Positions 8,588 to 17,035 of a stretch of DNA of 64,000 bases are shown piece after piece. The notes beneath the pieces were generated by a model that searched no databases, was not told the origin of the DNA, and worked only from the letters and a program-made list of their open reading frames with translations. This DNA comes from Bacteroidales bacterium UBA5197 (GTDB lineage Bacteria > Bacteroidota > Bacteroidia > Bacteroidales > Lentimicrobiaceae): positions 1-64,000 of the forward strand of contig DHVX01000038.1 of assembly GCA_002412885.1 (NCBI GenBank), in the 5' to 3' direction. The position numbers and the translations under genes were made by a program. Position 1 is the stretch's first letter. Each line of letters starts with the position of its first letter.

Positions 8588-9742
8588 ATGATGGTTCAAT
8601 CTCTGACAAAGATTCTGATCATTTCATTTTTACTGATATTTCTTCCTGCTGCAGGGTATTCGCAAAGTGATTCTGCCAAAGCGAAAACCAGAGATTTTCC
8701 TTCGCTAAGTATGGCTTATACCCATGGGAAAATCCTCCCTACCAACCCGTTTGTGAAGGGCGACAACCTCACCGGAAAGCCGCTTGAATTCCATAGTTCA
8801 ATTTCAGTAAAGCTGCTATGGCAAAATCCCGGGTACACCGAATGGCAGCGCGTGTATCATATTCCCTATTACGGGATAGGATACAACAAAGCCGGTTTTT
8901 TCACTCAGGAGCTGGGCCATCCGAACTCGATTTACGGTGTTTTGGGTGTGCCGGTAAAGCGCTGGAGGAAGCTTGAAGTTTATTCAGAGTTTCAGTTTGG
9001 CCTGGCATGGAACTGGAATAAGTACGATTCGATTCACAATCCCAAAAACATAGCCATAGGAGGAGGAATGACCGTGCACCTTGATGTCGGGTTCAACGCT
9101 TTCTATCCAATATCAAAACATTTCGATCTTGGAGCAGGCCTTAGTTTTTCTCATTTTTCGAATGGTGGTTTCGAACGACCGAACCGTGGTCTGAATTTGC
9201 TTTCTCCCACTGTGGAACTGAAATATCACCTTCGGGGCAATCCAGACACAAGAGATGCACCTAAACCCGGCAGGCTCCCCCGAAATAATGAACTTTACCT
9301 GATGCTCGGATATGGCGATCACCAGATGGTAGAACATGAGCTTGACACCAATTACTTTGCAGTGGGCGGATTGAGCGCTTTTTACCTAATGCAGCATACC
9401 AATGCTTTTAAATCAGGACCCGCACTTGATTTTAATTTCTGGTGGAGTCTGACTGCCCGCGAAGATGGATCCCCGGGACCAATAGGCTGGGATAATCTGA
9501 CTGTCGGGGCATTTTATCAGATTGAATTTGAGATAAGCCGCCTTTCACTGCATGGTGGAGTTGGCAATTACCTGCGCCACAAAAAATATGGAAATTACAA
9601 GCAGTTTTATCAGAGAGTGGGTGTAAAATACCATTTTACAGATCATATCTCTATGGGTGTTAACGTCCGATCAATCAACTTTATACTTGCCGAATTTTTA
9701 GAATTCCACCTGGGATATCATTTTCTGCGGCCACGAAATTAA
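8588..9742 (+). CDS. acyloxyacyl hydrolase / PagL-like lipid A deacylase family protein
   Basis: A 384-residue outer-membrane protein. A signal peptide (about residues 1-27, ending AAGYSQ) precedes a beta-barrel-like pattern of alternating hydrophobic strands. The segment LSFSHFSNGGFERPNRGLN, near residues 190-207, matches the catalytic His-x-Ser region of PagL-type lipid A 3-O-deacylases. The protein is about twice the size of the Salmonella enzyme, as is common for Bacteroidota members of this family. Likely role: removal of an ester-linked acyl chain from lipid A. It appears to be a single-gene unit; TACTTTTG at 8500-8507 is a possible -7 box. Confidence 0.85.
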   Translation: MMVQSLTKILIISFLLIFLPAAGYSQSDSAKAKTRDFPSLSMAYTHGKILPTNPFVKGDNLTGKPLEFHSSISVKLLWQNPGYTEWQRVYHIPYYGIGYNKAGFFTQELGHPNSIYGVLGVPVKRWRKLEVYSEFQFGLAWNWNKYDSIHNPKNIAIGGGMTVHLDVGFNAFYPISKHFDLGAGLSFSHFSNGGFERPNRGLNLLSPTVELKYHLRGNPDTRDAPKPGRLPRNNELYLMLGYGDHQMVEHELDTNYFAVGGLSAFYLMQHTNAFKSGPALDFNFWWSLTAREDGSPGPIGWDNLTVGAFYQIEFEISRLSLHGGVGNYLRHKKYGNYKQFYQRVGVKYHFTDHISMGVNVRSINFILAEFLEFHLGYHFLRPRN

Positions 9743-9850
9743 AACCTTCCGGTTTACCGTTTCAATATCACCTTTCAACCAGCAAGAATGTTTGCTTCAC
9801 ACCAATTTATTTCCACTCAGCCCTTCTCCTGAAATATATTTGCACTTGCC

Positions 9851-9881
9851 TTGAAAATATCATATTCTCAATTTACCTTTG
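9851..9881 (+). promoter_or_regulatory. candidate promoter for the OsmC gene
   Basis: TTG at 9851-9853 and TACCTTTG at 9874-9881 are 20 bp apart, the normal spacing for the Bacteroidota -33/-7 pair, and the OsmC ATG lies 16 bp downstream. Confidence 0.6.
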
Positions 9882-9897
9882 TATAATCACATCAGAA

Positions 9898-10359
9898 ATG
9901 GAAGCAAAAAACTCAACACAACCGGTTGCTGTATTGCCCTTAGAAGCTTCACTCAGCCTGGTAAACAGCAAGTTGCACATCATCGGCCAGGCCGGAAATT
10001 TCGAACCTATTGACACCGATTACATTCCGCCATATGGCGATGGGATGGGCTATATGCCACTGCAACTTTTCCTTATCAGTTTCGGTGCCTGCGTTGCAGG
10101 GTCGGTTCTTACTATTCTCCGCAGGATGAAGAAAAATATTGAGGTTTTCGATATGAACGTCCGTGGAATTCGAAGAACAGAACATCCGACCTCCTTCTCA
10201 GAAATTACAGCAGAATATATCATCACCTCCAACGATGTTACCGAAGCCGATGTGCAGAAAGCTTTGACCCTGTCAGAACAATCCATTTGTCCGGTATGGG
10301 CTATGATTAAGGGCAATGTTGACGTCAAATCAATCATTACAATTAAAAATACCGACTGA
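9898..10359 (+). CDS. OsmC family protein
   Basis: A 153-residue OsmC/Ohr-fold protein. Conserved features are the helix with SFGACVAGSVLTILRRMKK (first family cysteine near residue 63) and the second cysteine in LSEQSICPVW near residue 128. Members reduce organic hydroperoxides or act in related thiol chemistry using these two cysteines. The stop codon overlaps the next ATG (TGATG at 10357-10361), so translation of the two genes is coupled. Family is clear, substrate is not. Confidence 0.9.
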   Translation: MEAKNSTQPVAVLPLEASLSLVNSKLHIIGQAGNFEPIDTDYIPPYGDGMGYMPLQLFLISFGACVAGSVLTILRRMKKNIEVFDMNVRGIRRTEHPTSFSEITAEYIITSNDVTEADVQKALTLSEQSICPVWAMIKGNVDVKSIITIKNTD

Positions 10360-10784
10360 TGAAAAAACACATTTACATCATTCTGGGCATCATTCAATTG
10401 TTTGTTGCCCTCGGCGCTTTGCCGGCCGGCTACTCAATGATTGTTGAACCCAACGGCAGCGGGCTTGGCATGAATCCCGGATTTCTTGAAGGGTCTCCAT
10501 TTTCCGATTTTTTTATTCCGGGACTTTTCCTTTTTACAGTCAATGGCCTATTCAACCTGGCAGGAGCAATTGTATCCTTTTTCAAAGGGAAATACACTGG
10601 TTTGATTGGAATCGGCCTGGGTGCTTCACTTATTGTCTGGATTACCGTGCAGGTTTTATCGATTCAGATGTATCATTTTCTCCAACCTGTATATTTTGTA
10701 ATCGGAGCGATAGAAATAGTTCTGGGCTACCTGTGGATAAAAGCGAACCATAGAATTGACTCCACAATTATCGGGTTAAGATAA
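10359..10784 (+). CDS. small integral membrane protein, unknown function
   Basis: A 141-residue protein with about four hydrophobic segments: residues 5-25 (IILGIIQLFVALGALPAGY), about 50-65, 72-105 and 112-130. It overlaps the OsmC stop codon and is probably made together with it. No catalytic motif was recognised. The pattern resembles DoxX-like or generic four-helix membrane proteins, but I could not assign a family. Confidence 0.75.
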   Translation: MKKHIYIILGIIQLFVALGALPAGYSMIVEPNGSGLGMNPGFLEGSPFSDFFIPGLFLFTVNGLFNLAGAIVSFFKGKYTGLIGIGLGASLIVWITVQVLSIQMYHFLQPVYFVIGAIEIVLGYLWIKANHRIDSTIIGLR

Positions 10785-10876
10785 AAAGAGCTTTTCATTG
10801 ATACACGAATGCTTCCCTTTCCCGTAAAAAAACCTACAAGATAGCTCTACTCCCCTGCTAAAAAATTCCCGTCATG

Positions 10877-10907
10877 CTTGCACTTTTAAATTATTTTGTA
10901 CATTTGC
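10877..10907 (+). promoter_or_regulatory. promoter of the tRNA gene
   Basis: CTTG at 10877-10880 and TACATTTGC at 10899-10907 form a -33/-7 pair with 18 bp between them, 40 bp before the mature tRNA start. The -7 element is a perfect TAnnTTTGC. Confidence 0.7.
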
Positions 10908-10947
10908 AATCCCTTATGAAAATAAGCTTGTAGCCAAATTGCTACAA

Positions 10948-11021
10948 GGGCCTATAGCTCAGTTGGTTAGAGCACCTGACTCATAATCAGGTGGTCCCTG
11001 GTTCAAGTCCAGGTGGGCCCA
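10948..11021 (+). tRNA. tRNA with CAU anticodon, probably tRNA-Ile2
   Basis: A 74-nt cloverleaf. The acceptor stem pairs GGGCCTA with TGGGCCC, one G-U included; the D arm has AGCTCAGTTGGTTAGAGC; the anticodon stem-loop is CCTGACTCATAATCAGG with anticodon CAT; the T arm is CCTGGTTCAAGTCCAGG. The 3' end reads ACA, so CCA is added after transcription. Tight G-C rich acceptor bases at 4-5 favour the lysidine-modified isoleucine tRNA over elongator methionine tRNA, but a CAU anticodon alone does not decide. Its 3' part is the attachment site of the following element. Confidence 0.93.
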
Positions 11022-11022
11022 C
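10999..11022 (+). other. attL: left attachment site in the tRNA 3' end
   Basis: The 24 bases of the T arm and acceptor 3' strand, from TGGTTCAAGTCC to GGGCCCAC, recur without mismatch at 55149-55172. The identity stops on both sides exactly there (C versus T before, A versus C after). A tyrosine integrase starts 157 bp downstream, which fits integration into the tRNA 3' end with the gene kept intact. Confidence 0.9.
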
Positions 11023-11031
11023 AGGTAACAG

Positions 11032-11064
11032 TCAGGAAATGAAGGAAATAACTTCATTTCCTGA
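11032..11064 (+). terminator. hairpin just after attL
   Basis: A perfect 13-bp stem, TCAGGAAATGAAG at 11032-11044 with its complement at 11052-11064 and a 7-nt loop, starts 11 bp after the tRNA. It is element-borne and could replace the tRNA's original terminator, now at 55183-55218. There is only a weak T-run after it. A second, weaker inverted repeat (ATTTCAAGGC / GCTTTGAAAT) follows around 11077-11106. Confidence 0.55.
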
Positions 11065-11115
11065 ACTTTAGCCCTGATTTCAAGGCGTTTGGCTTACGCT
11101 TTGAAATACGTTCTT

Positions 11116-11155
11116 TTCAATGTTTACGGCAATTTTTTCTACAAAATTTCTACAC
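11116..11155. repeat. left arm-type repeats of the element
   Basis: Two short sequences recur at the right end of the element. TTCAATGTTTACGG at 11116-11129 is the exact inverted copy of 55123-55136. TTTCTACAAAATTTCTACAC at 11136-11155 is the direct copy of 55077-55096. Their position between attL and the integrase, and just inside attR, is typical for arm sites bound by integrase or excisionase. Confidence 0.7.
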
Positions 11156-11179
11156 AAAAATTTTAAAGACAAATTGCTC

Positions 11180-12328
11180 ATGAACACTTCTCACTTCAGA
11201 ATCATTCAGCGTACCGAAACAATCAGAAAAGACGGTACCAGTTCGTTGTATCTATATGCGAACATCAACGGTGTAAAAAAATATTTTACCACCGGCAAAG
11301 CAATCCTTACAAAACATTGGAATTCCAAAACTCAAAAGGTTTCGGCAAATTGCAACAACTACACTGATATTCAGGACTCTATTGATCTCTTTCTTGGCAG
11401 GGCAAAGGAATTTACAGCCATTGCCAACATAGAAAAGAGAACTATTGACCTCGATGCGTTTGAAAGAATGTTACGGGGAGATGTTTACGATCAAGCCGAT
11501 TTCATAGCATTTATGGAGCACGATATTAAGAATAACTGCAGTAAGTACGAAAAAGGAACCATTGCCAACTACAAGGTGCAGGTATCAAAATTGAAATTTT
11601 TCCGGTCTAAACTGCCTTTTGTGCAGCTTAATCCATTTTTCTGGCGAGAATATGAATCCCACCTAATAGGCATAGGGAATAATCCTAATACTGTTCACAA
11701 AGCATTCAGGACTCTGAAGGTTTTTATACATCGGGCAATTGAACAAGGAATTATTCAGGCAAATCCCTTTCTTAAAGTCAGAGTTGAAAGAAAAGAAGGC
11801 AAAATGCAATATCTGACGCGTGAAGAATTGCACAAATTGGAAAAGATATATAGCGGATTCCTGACAAAAGAACTAAAAAAGACGCTGCGATATTTTTTAT
11901 TTGCTTGTTATACAGGGCTGAGGTATTCAGATATTAAGGAACTGAAGCATAACCACATCTTCCTTGGAGAACATAGTTATGTTGAAAAGGAAATGTTCAA
12001 AACAAGCAGAAAGGTCAATATCCCTCTTATTGATCAGGCTAAAAAACTAATCCCTGAAAAAGCATTACCTCAGGTTCCTGTTTTTAATGCTTATTGCAAC
12101 CAGGTTACCAATCGTCATTTGAAAAGTATCATGAAACTTGCCGGCATTAACAAACCGATTTCTTTTCATTGTGCCCGACATACTTTCGCGACGATTACCC
12201 TCGGTTTAAGTGGTGATATTGCTGTCGTAAGCAAAATGCTGGGACATGCCAAAATTGAAACCACCCAGATTTATGCCAAGGTGCAGGATGAGCAGAAAAG
12301 GAAGGCGATGGGGATGTGGAATAGTTAG
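11180..12328 (+). CDS. tyrosine recombinase / integrase of the element
   Basis: A 382-residue site-specific recombinase of the Bacteroidota integrase type. An N-terminal arm-binding domain is followed by a SAM-like core-binding domain (about 90-190) and the catalytic domain with all key residues: Arg in ACYTGLRYSDIKEL, His-x-x-Arg in FHCARHTFATITLG, His in LGHAKIETTQ and the nucleophile Tyr in IYAKV. I chose the ATG at 11180 because the longer frame from 11120 would read through the arm repeats. It lies next to the attL tRNA and should catalyse integration and, with the excisionase-like protein at 54037, excision. Confidence 0.93.
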   Translation: MNTSHFRIIQRTETIRKDGTSSLYLYANINGVKKYFTTGKAILTKHWNSKTQKVSANCNNYTDIQDSIDLFLGRAKEFTAIANIEKRTIDLDAFERMLRGDVYDQADFIAFMEHDIKNNCSKYEKGTIANYKVQVSKLKFFRSKLPFVQLNPFFWREYESHLIGIGNNPNTVHKAFRTLKVFIHRAIEQGIIQANPFLKVRVERKEGKMQYLTREELHKLEKIYSGFLTKELKKTLRYFLFACYTGLRYSDIKELKHNHIFLGEHSYVEKEMFKTSRKVNIPLIDQAKKLIPEKALPQVPVFNAYCNQVTNRHLKSIMKLAGINKPISFHCARHTFATITLGLSGDIAVVSKMLGHAKIETTQIYAKVQDEQKRKAMGMWNS

Positions 12329-12377
12329 GAGTAATTCTTTGTAAGTCAAATTGTGAGTTCATGCATTTTTTTAAGTG

Positions 12378-12725
12378 CTAGGTCGGATTATTCCTGTAAT
12401 CTTCAATTTCCTTTTCAAGATTGGCAATTCGATCCAAATAAATTTTTCGTTCTTCGTTAGCTAAACTGTGATGATTGTTCACAATTTTTCCAGCCTGATT
12501 CTGGTTGCGATTGTTAAAAAAGAAACTTACGTCAAAGTTCATTAGAGATATTGGATCAATATCAAGAATATTTGCTATTTTTTCCATCCTGTTTACATCA
12601 ATTCTTGTTTGTCCAGATTCTAGTCGACTGTAAGCTTCCTGAGTAATTCCCAGACCTTTTGCCATAAAATCTTGAGTGAAATTGCGTAATTCTCTCACTT
12701 TTCGTATTTTTTTTCCTATTTGCAT
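12378..12725 (-). CDS. XRE-family HTH regulator
   Basis: A 115-residue regulator with a Cro/CI-type HTH in residues 1-65 (RNFTQDFMAKGLGITQEAYSRL across 15-36) and a C-terminal coiled-coil-like tail with AERKIYLDRIANLEKEIEDY character. It is convergent to the integrase. Likely roles are control of integrase or of the toxin locus downstream, or an orphan antitoxin, but no site or partner is visible. Confidence 0.85.
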   Translation of the reverse strand: MQIGKKIRKVRELRNFTQDFMAKGLGITQEAYSRLESGQTRIDVNRMEKIANILDIDPISLMNFDVSFFFNNRNQNQAGKIVNNHHSLANEERKIYLDRIANLEKEIEDYRNNPT

Positions 12726-13138
12726 AATATAGCTACTTATAAGAACAGGATACTTTCAATTATTGCAAAAATAGCAAAATTGACTATTGGATTTTGCTTA
12801 AATGAAAATAATTTTAACAAATCAATAATTCATGATTACGTTGTTGATTAATTCATAGTGGTTGTGCTTTGGCGATGGTTTATACTTATAGTCCAATTGT
12901 TGGTTTTTTGCTGGTTATGGGGTAAATGATTTAGTCCAGCCTGAAAAAGCGTAGCAAATAAAGGACTTAAATTCACATAAATGAGCAATTGAAAGGAGGA
13001 ATTGCTTTGGCTGACATATAATATGATGAATTCTCATATAATATGCAGAAAAGGGATATTATTTAATGATAATTGTAAATTATCTTTGCAGAGGTAGATT
13101 GAAACGTATTTTTGAAATACCCTTTTACTTAATTCTAA

Positions 13139-13378
13139 AGGAAGTTGCCAAGGAGTACGAATCATTAAAAATGGCAAGGAAATCGATATACTACCATGGT
13201 TACATTTAGCCCTAAGCAATGCTAAACGCCATGTACATATAATCGATATTCATCATGATGTTAATCCTTGATACTTACCGAAATACAGCGATGAATTATT
13301 TGCAATTACAATAAAGGGGACTTTGGGTAAATCTATTTGATAGGCTATTGATTGCATGCGTTAGCTGTAAAAAATGAA
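13139..13378 (+). pseudogene. decayed IS1595-family (ISXO2-like) transposase fragment
   Basis: Translated in one frame the stretch reads NGKEIDILPWLHLALSNAKR, then HVHIIDIHHDVNP, a stop, YLPKYSDE; after a frame change NLFDRLLIACVSCKK. This order matches the end of ISXO2-like transposases (LPWxHxxxxNxKR, a short link, YLxxYxDEFxYxxNRR, LFDRLxxA). At least one stop and one frameshift are present and no ends of the element could be defined. It lies in the 700-bp gap between the XRE gene and the Rhs locus; the rest of this gap shows no gene. Confidence 0.65.
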
Positions 13379-13430
13379 CTTTTAGGTACAACACCCGAGA
13401 CTCATAAATAAAAGATAAACAAATCGCACT

Positions 13431-16400
13431 ATGAAAGCACAAATTATTACGAGAGTTAAATTTACTATCCTGCTGATTGCTTCTTTAACGTTCAAGTTGA
13501 ATGCACAAGAGATGACTGATGAATCCAATAAAATCTGGAATGTTACTCTTCCTTCGAGCAATTCATGGTCTTTTCAGGATGTTACAAACGCCAATTATAT
13601 TGACCACTTTACAGGAAGACCAAATGTAAACATTCCTATTCACACTATTGTAACCAGAGAATTATCATTCCCAATATCATTAAACTATTCTTCATCAGGT
13701 GTAAAAGTTAATGAAAAGCCTGGTATAGTAGGTATAGGATGGTCGCTTGGTGCTAGTGGGAGTGTCAATAGAGCTATTATTGGATTGCCAGACGAAGACC
13801 CTAATGGCTATCATAAAAGAGGACCAAGCCACATTAATTATGATGGGTCTTTAAGAGATTTTTCATTGGATGATTATTATGCTACCAGTAATGGTTTAAT
13901 AGATTTTCAGCCTGACCAGTATCAATACCACACTGCAAACGGACTTTCTGGTATTTTCTTTTTAAACCCTATGAATAGTGATGAGTTAGAAATTTTACAA
14001 GTGCCAAAGTCCGACAATTTAATATTAAAATACGATGGATACCTTTCTGGAACCATTCAATGGATTGTAAAGGATATATTTGGAACTAATTACTATTTTG
14101 GTTCTTTTAACAATCAGACCGCAATTGAAACAACCCAAACCGAAGAGCAGAGTATTGGTCAAAAAAGTACATGGTATTTAATGGCAATAGTCTCTGCAAA
14201 TGGGTCCGATACAATTCGCTTTCACTACGAAGATGGTGGAATTGAAGAAACAGAGTATTATGATGAAGTTTATACAAAAATACTTGGTCAGGCAAATTGT
14301 TCAGCCGGTGGTTCATATTGCCCAGCTGCGGAAGGTTATACAAGTAATATAAGATTGGTTAGTCATCAAACATTTTTATTAAAAAGAATTGAAACGGAGT
14401 TAATGTTTGTAGATTTTAATACTATTCTTAGAGGCAATATCAAATCCATAGACAATATCAAGGTCTATTTAAAAAGCAAACCGTCTTCTCCAATAAATGA
14501 ATTTAAGTTTTCGTATATGGAATACGGGACTCTTAATAACAATGATTTCAGGTTTTTTCTTTCTGATTTAGTAAAATCCACACCTTCCTCAGAAGAAATT
14601 GAGCAATTTGTATTTTCATATGTTCAACCCGAAATATTGCCTGAGCTAAACTCAAGTTCGATTGACCATTGGGGCTATTTTAACGGGAAAAACAATCCTG
14701 GAATTGTTCAGAAACATACAATCTATAATTCAATAAATGAAACAGCTTATGAGTATGGGAATGCAAATAGAGCAACTAATACAACACTGGTATATACAGG
14801 AATGCTAAAAGAAGTTATTTTTCCAACTGGTGGAGTTTTAAATTATTCCTACGAGTCAAATAGTTTTTGTCAAATCAGAGAAAGAAATACTGAACCTTAT
14901 GAAGAAATTAATAATGATGTTGTTCTCTCAAGTAGAAATGGTGATACGATTTTTTATTTTAGTATTACCAAACCGCAATATGTTACTTTTAATTATACGA
15001 TTACCTGTGATGAAATGGCAGGTGGAGAAGAACCTCAGATTGACATAATTCTCCTAAATGATGGTTCAACTATACAAGGTTTCAATTGTTTGGGACCAGG
15101 CGGTTATCAACAATTCAACTCTGGCGAGATATGCAAACTACTATACCCAGGAAACTACATGGTTTCTGTGGCTGGGAATTCTGGGGATGCATTAATAACC
15201 TTCAGTTACATGACTCATTTATTATTATCACACCCAATTGAGGGTTTTGGAGGAGGTTGCCGTGTCAAATCTCTATCCCTATCAGACATGAACCATAATT
15301 CAATAACGAAAAAGTATTCCTATAATTTAGAACAACACAATTGGCCATCCTCAGGAATCTTGCACAACATGCCTCAATATTTATTTTTTCAGAATTATAC
15401 GAAAAGAATATCTAATTGTATTTTTGAATGTAATTACTTTACCATTTCATCGGGGAGCAGGTATGACTTACAATTATCAAAAGGCAGTTATGTGAATTAT
15501 AGATCTGTTGAAGAAAAAATTGATTCTCCGAATTCAGGCAGTACCATTTATTTCTTTTATAATCCGACTGATATCGATGACTACTCAATTACGGAATATG
15601 ATTTCCCGTTTCCACCATCCATTAATACTGATTGGAAAAGAGGTATGCCTAAAAAAATAATAAATAAGAATTTTGAAGGGGATCCACAATCTGAAGCTTT
15701 ATTTTATTACGATCTCATCAATCCATATTATTTGTATGGGATAAAAGTTGGACAGCGAAGATTTACAGATGAATTTAATACTAATCTTCTTCCAACAAGT
15801 TACTTTGATATCATGGTCTATAGGTACACAAGTGCGGACTATTTAATGGTTAAAAAAGTGAATCGTGACTATTTGGGTGATGAAGTTGTTGAATCAGAAG
15901 AAATCTTTGACTATAATACTACTTTAGGGCATAGGCAAATGACTCAATCAACAAAGAAGACGACAGATTCACAGTATATTACGAAAATCAAATATGCCAA
16001 AGATTTTCATGGTGGAAATAGTGATTACATGTCAGCCGCTATAGAAAATATGGTTCAAAAGAATCAAATTTTTCCTGTAGAGATCACTAAATGGATCCAG
16101 AATACCTCAGGTGTTCAATCTTTAATTGATGGGCAACTTACTCTTTTCAGATTAGAAAATGGCTCCTCAGTTAAAGATAAGATTTATACCTTACAGAATA
16201 AATCCAATACTAATTTCTTTCATTCAAGTATTAACTCTGCAGGCATTTTTGATTTTGATATGCAATGGTGGTCAAAAAAAATCGACTTTAATAATTACAG
16301 TAATCTATTTCGCCTGAATCAGAGAACCATTAATGAAAGTGGTATTGCGCAATCTGTTATTTGGGGTTTAAAAGATAATAATACAATTGCTACAACCACC

Positions 16401-17021
16401 AACTCCACCCTTTCCGAATCCGGCCACACCTCCTTCGAAAACAACGAACTAAACGGTTGGACAAAATATGGACCAAATGAATTTGAAACCACACCAGCTA
16501 ACGTTTTCACCGGAAAAAGCTCCATGGAGGTTACCGGTGCAAGTGGCCCTTTCCAGATATTTACTGTTGGCCAGAACGCCGAAAAACACAGCGGTTATAA
16601 AGCAAGTGTATGGGCATTAGGCATAGGGGCATATTTGCATATTGAAGTAAACGGCGAATGGGCCAGCCATGTCAAGGTGAGCAACGAATTTGATGACGGG
16701 CTGTGGCATAAGCTCGAAGTCGAATTACCCAGGCACAAAATACAGCCCTATTTCTCGCAGGGTGAAAATCTTAAGATAAAGGTATATGTAGGCTCCGAAA
16801 AAGGTACTGTCTATTTCGATGATATCCGCTTTCACCCTTCCGATGCAAAAATGACCACCTACACCCATGAACCTTTGTTTGGGGTTACTTCGATCAGCAA
16901 TGAAAACAACCAACCAATATACTACATCTACGATCCTTTTGGAAGACTTGAGTATATAAAAGACTTTGAAAGGAATATCCTGAAGAAGAATGATTACCAT
17001 TATCGCACAACCAGCCAATAA
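13431..17021 (+). CDS. large secreted SpvB/YD-repeat-like protein of an Rhs locus
   Basis: A 1196-residue protein with a signal peptide (about 1-25, ending KLNAQ). The N-terminal part (FTGRPNVNIPIHTIVTRELS, then ISLNYSSSGVKV and GIVGIGWSLGASGSVNR) matches the start of SpvB/TcdB- and Rhs-associated proteins that form the cap of the toxin cocoon. A galactose-binding-like domain occupies about 985-1130 (SFENNELNGW to YFDDIRFHP). The last residues, YDPFGRLEYIKDFERN, are a YD repeat. The gene starts a run with 14-bp and 23-bp gaps to the next two genes. Codon and base use changes near 16385, at the start of the binding domain, suggesting a chimera. Role inferred: companion scaffold of the Rhs toxin. 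Confidence 0.7.
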   Translation: MKAQIITRVKFTILLIASLTFKLNAQEMTDESNKIWNVTLPSSNSWSFQDVTNANYIDHFTGRPNVNIPIHTIVTRELSFPISLNYSSSGVKVNEKPGIVGIGWSLGASGSVNRAIIGLPDEDPNGYHKRGPSHINYDGSLRDFSLDDYYATSNGLIDFQPDQYQYHTANGLSGIFFLNPMNSDELEILQVPKSDNLILKYDGYLSGTIQWIVKDIFGTNYYFGSFNNQTAIETTQTEEQSIGQKSTWYLMAIVSANGSDTIRFHYEDGGIEETEYYDEVYTKILGQANCSAGGSYCPAAEGYTSNIRLVSHQTFLLKRIETELMFVDFNTILRGNIKSIDNIKVYLKSKPSSPINEFKFSYMEYGTLNNNDFRFFLSDLVKSTPSSEEIEQFVFSYVQPEILPELNSSSIDHWGYFNGKNNPGIVQKHTIYNSINETAYEYGNANRATNTTLVYTGMLKEVIFPTGGVLNYSYESNSFCQIRERNTEPYEEINNDVVLSSRNGDTIFYFSITKPQYVTFNYTITCDEMAGGEEPQIDIILLNDGSTIQGFNCLGPGGYQQFNSGEICKLLYPGNYMVSVAGNSGDALITFSYMTHLLLSHPIEGFGGGCRVKSLSLSDMNHNSITKKYSYNLEQHNWPSSGILHNMPQYLFFQNYTKRISNCIFECNYFTISSGSRYDLQLSKGSYVNYRSVEEKIDSPNSGSTIYFFYNPTDIDDYSITEYDFPFPPSINTDWKRGMPKKIINKNFEGDPQSEALFYYDLINPYYLYGIKVGQRRFTDEFNTNLLPTSYFDIMVYRYTSADYLMVKKVNRDYLGDEVVESEEIFDYNTTLGHRQMTQSTKKTTDSQYITKIKYAKDFHGGNSDYMSAAIENMVQKNQIFPVEITKWIQNTSGVQSLIDGQLTLFRLENGSSVKDKIYTLQNKSNTNFFHSSINSAGIFDFDMQWWSKKIDFNNYSNLFRLNQRTINESGIAQSVIWGLKDNNTIATTTNSTLSESGHTSFENNELNGWTKYGPNEFETTPANVFTGKSSMEVTGASGPFQIFTVGQNAEKHSGYKASVWALGIGAYLHIEVNGEWASHVKVSNEFDDGLWHKLEVELPRHKIQPYFSQGENLKIKVYVGSEKGTVYFDDIRFHPSDAKMTTYTHEPLFGVTSISNENNQPIYYIYDPFGRLEYIKDFERNILKKNDYHYRTTSQ

Positions 17022-17035
17022 AGAAAAGAGATTCT

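Noticed and set aside
10948..11021. Elongator tRNA-Met
   Set aside because: Not excluded, but acceptor and anticodon-stem bases resemble the lysidine-type isoleucine tRNA more. A tRNA covariance and TilS-determinant check would decide.
11120..11179. Longer integrase start at 11120
   Set aside because: It would translate the arm-type repeats, and homologous integrases start at MNTSHFRIIQ-like residues.
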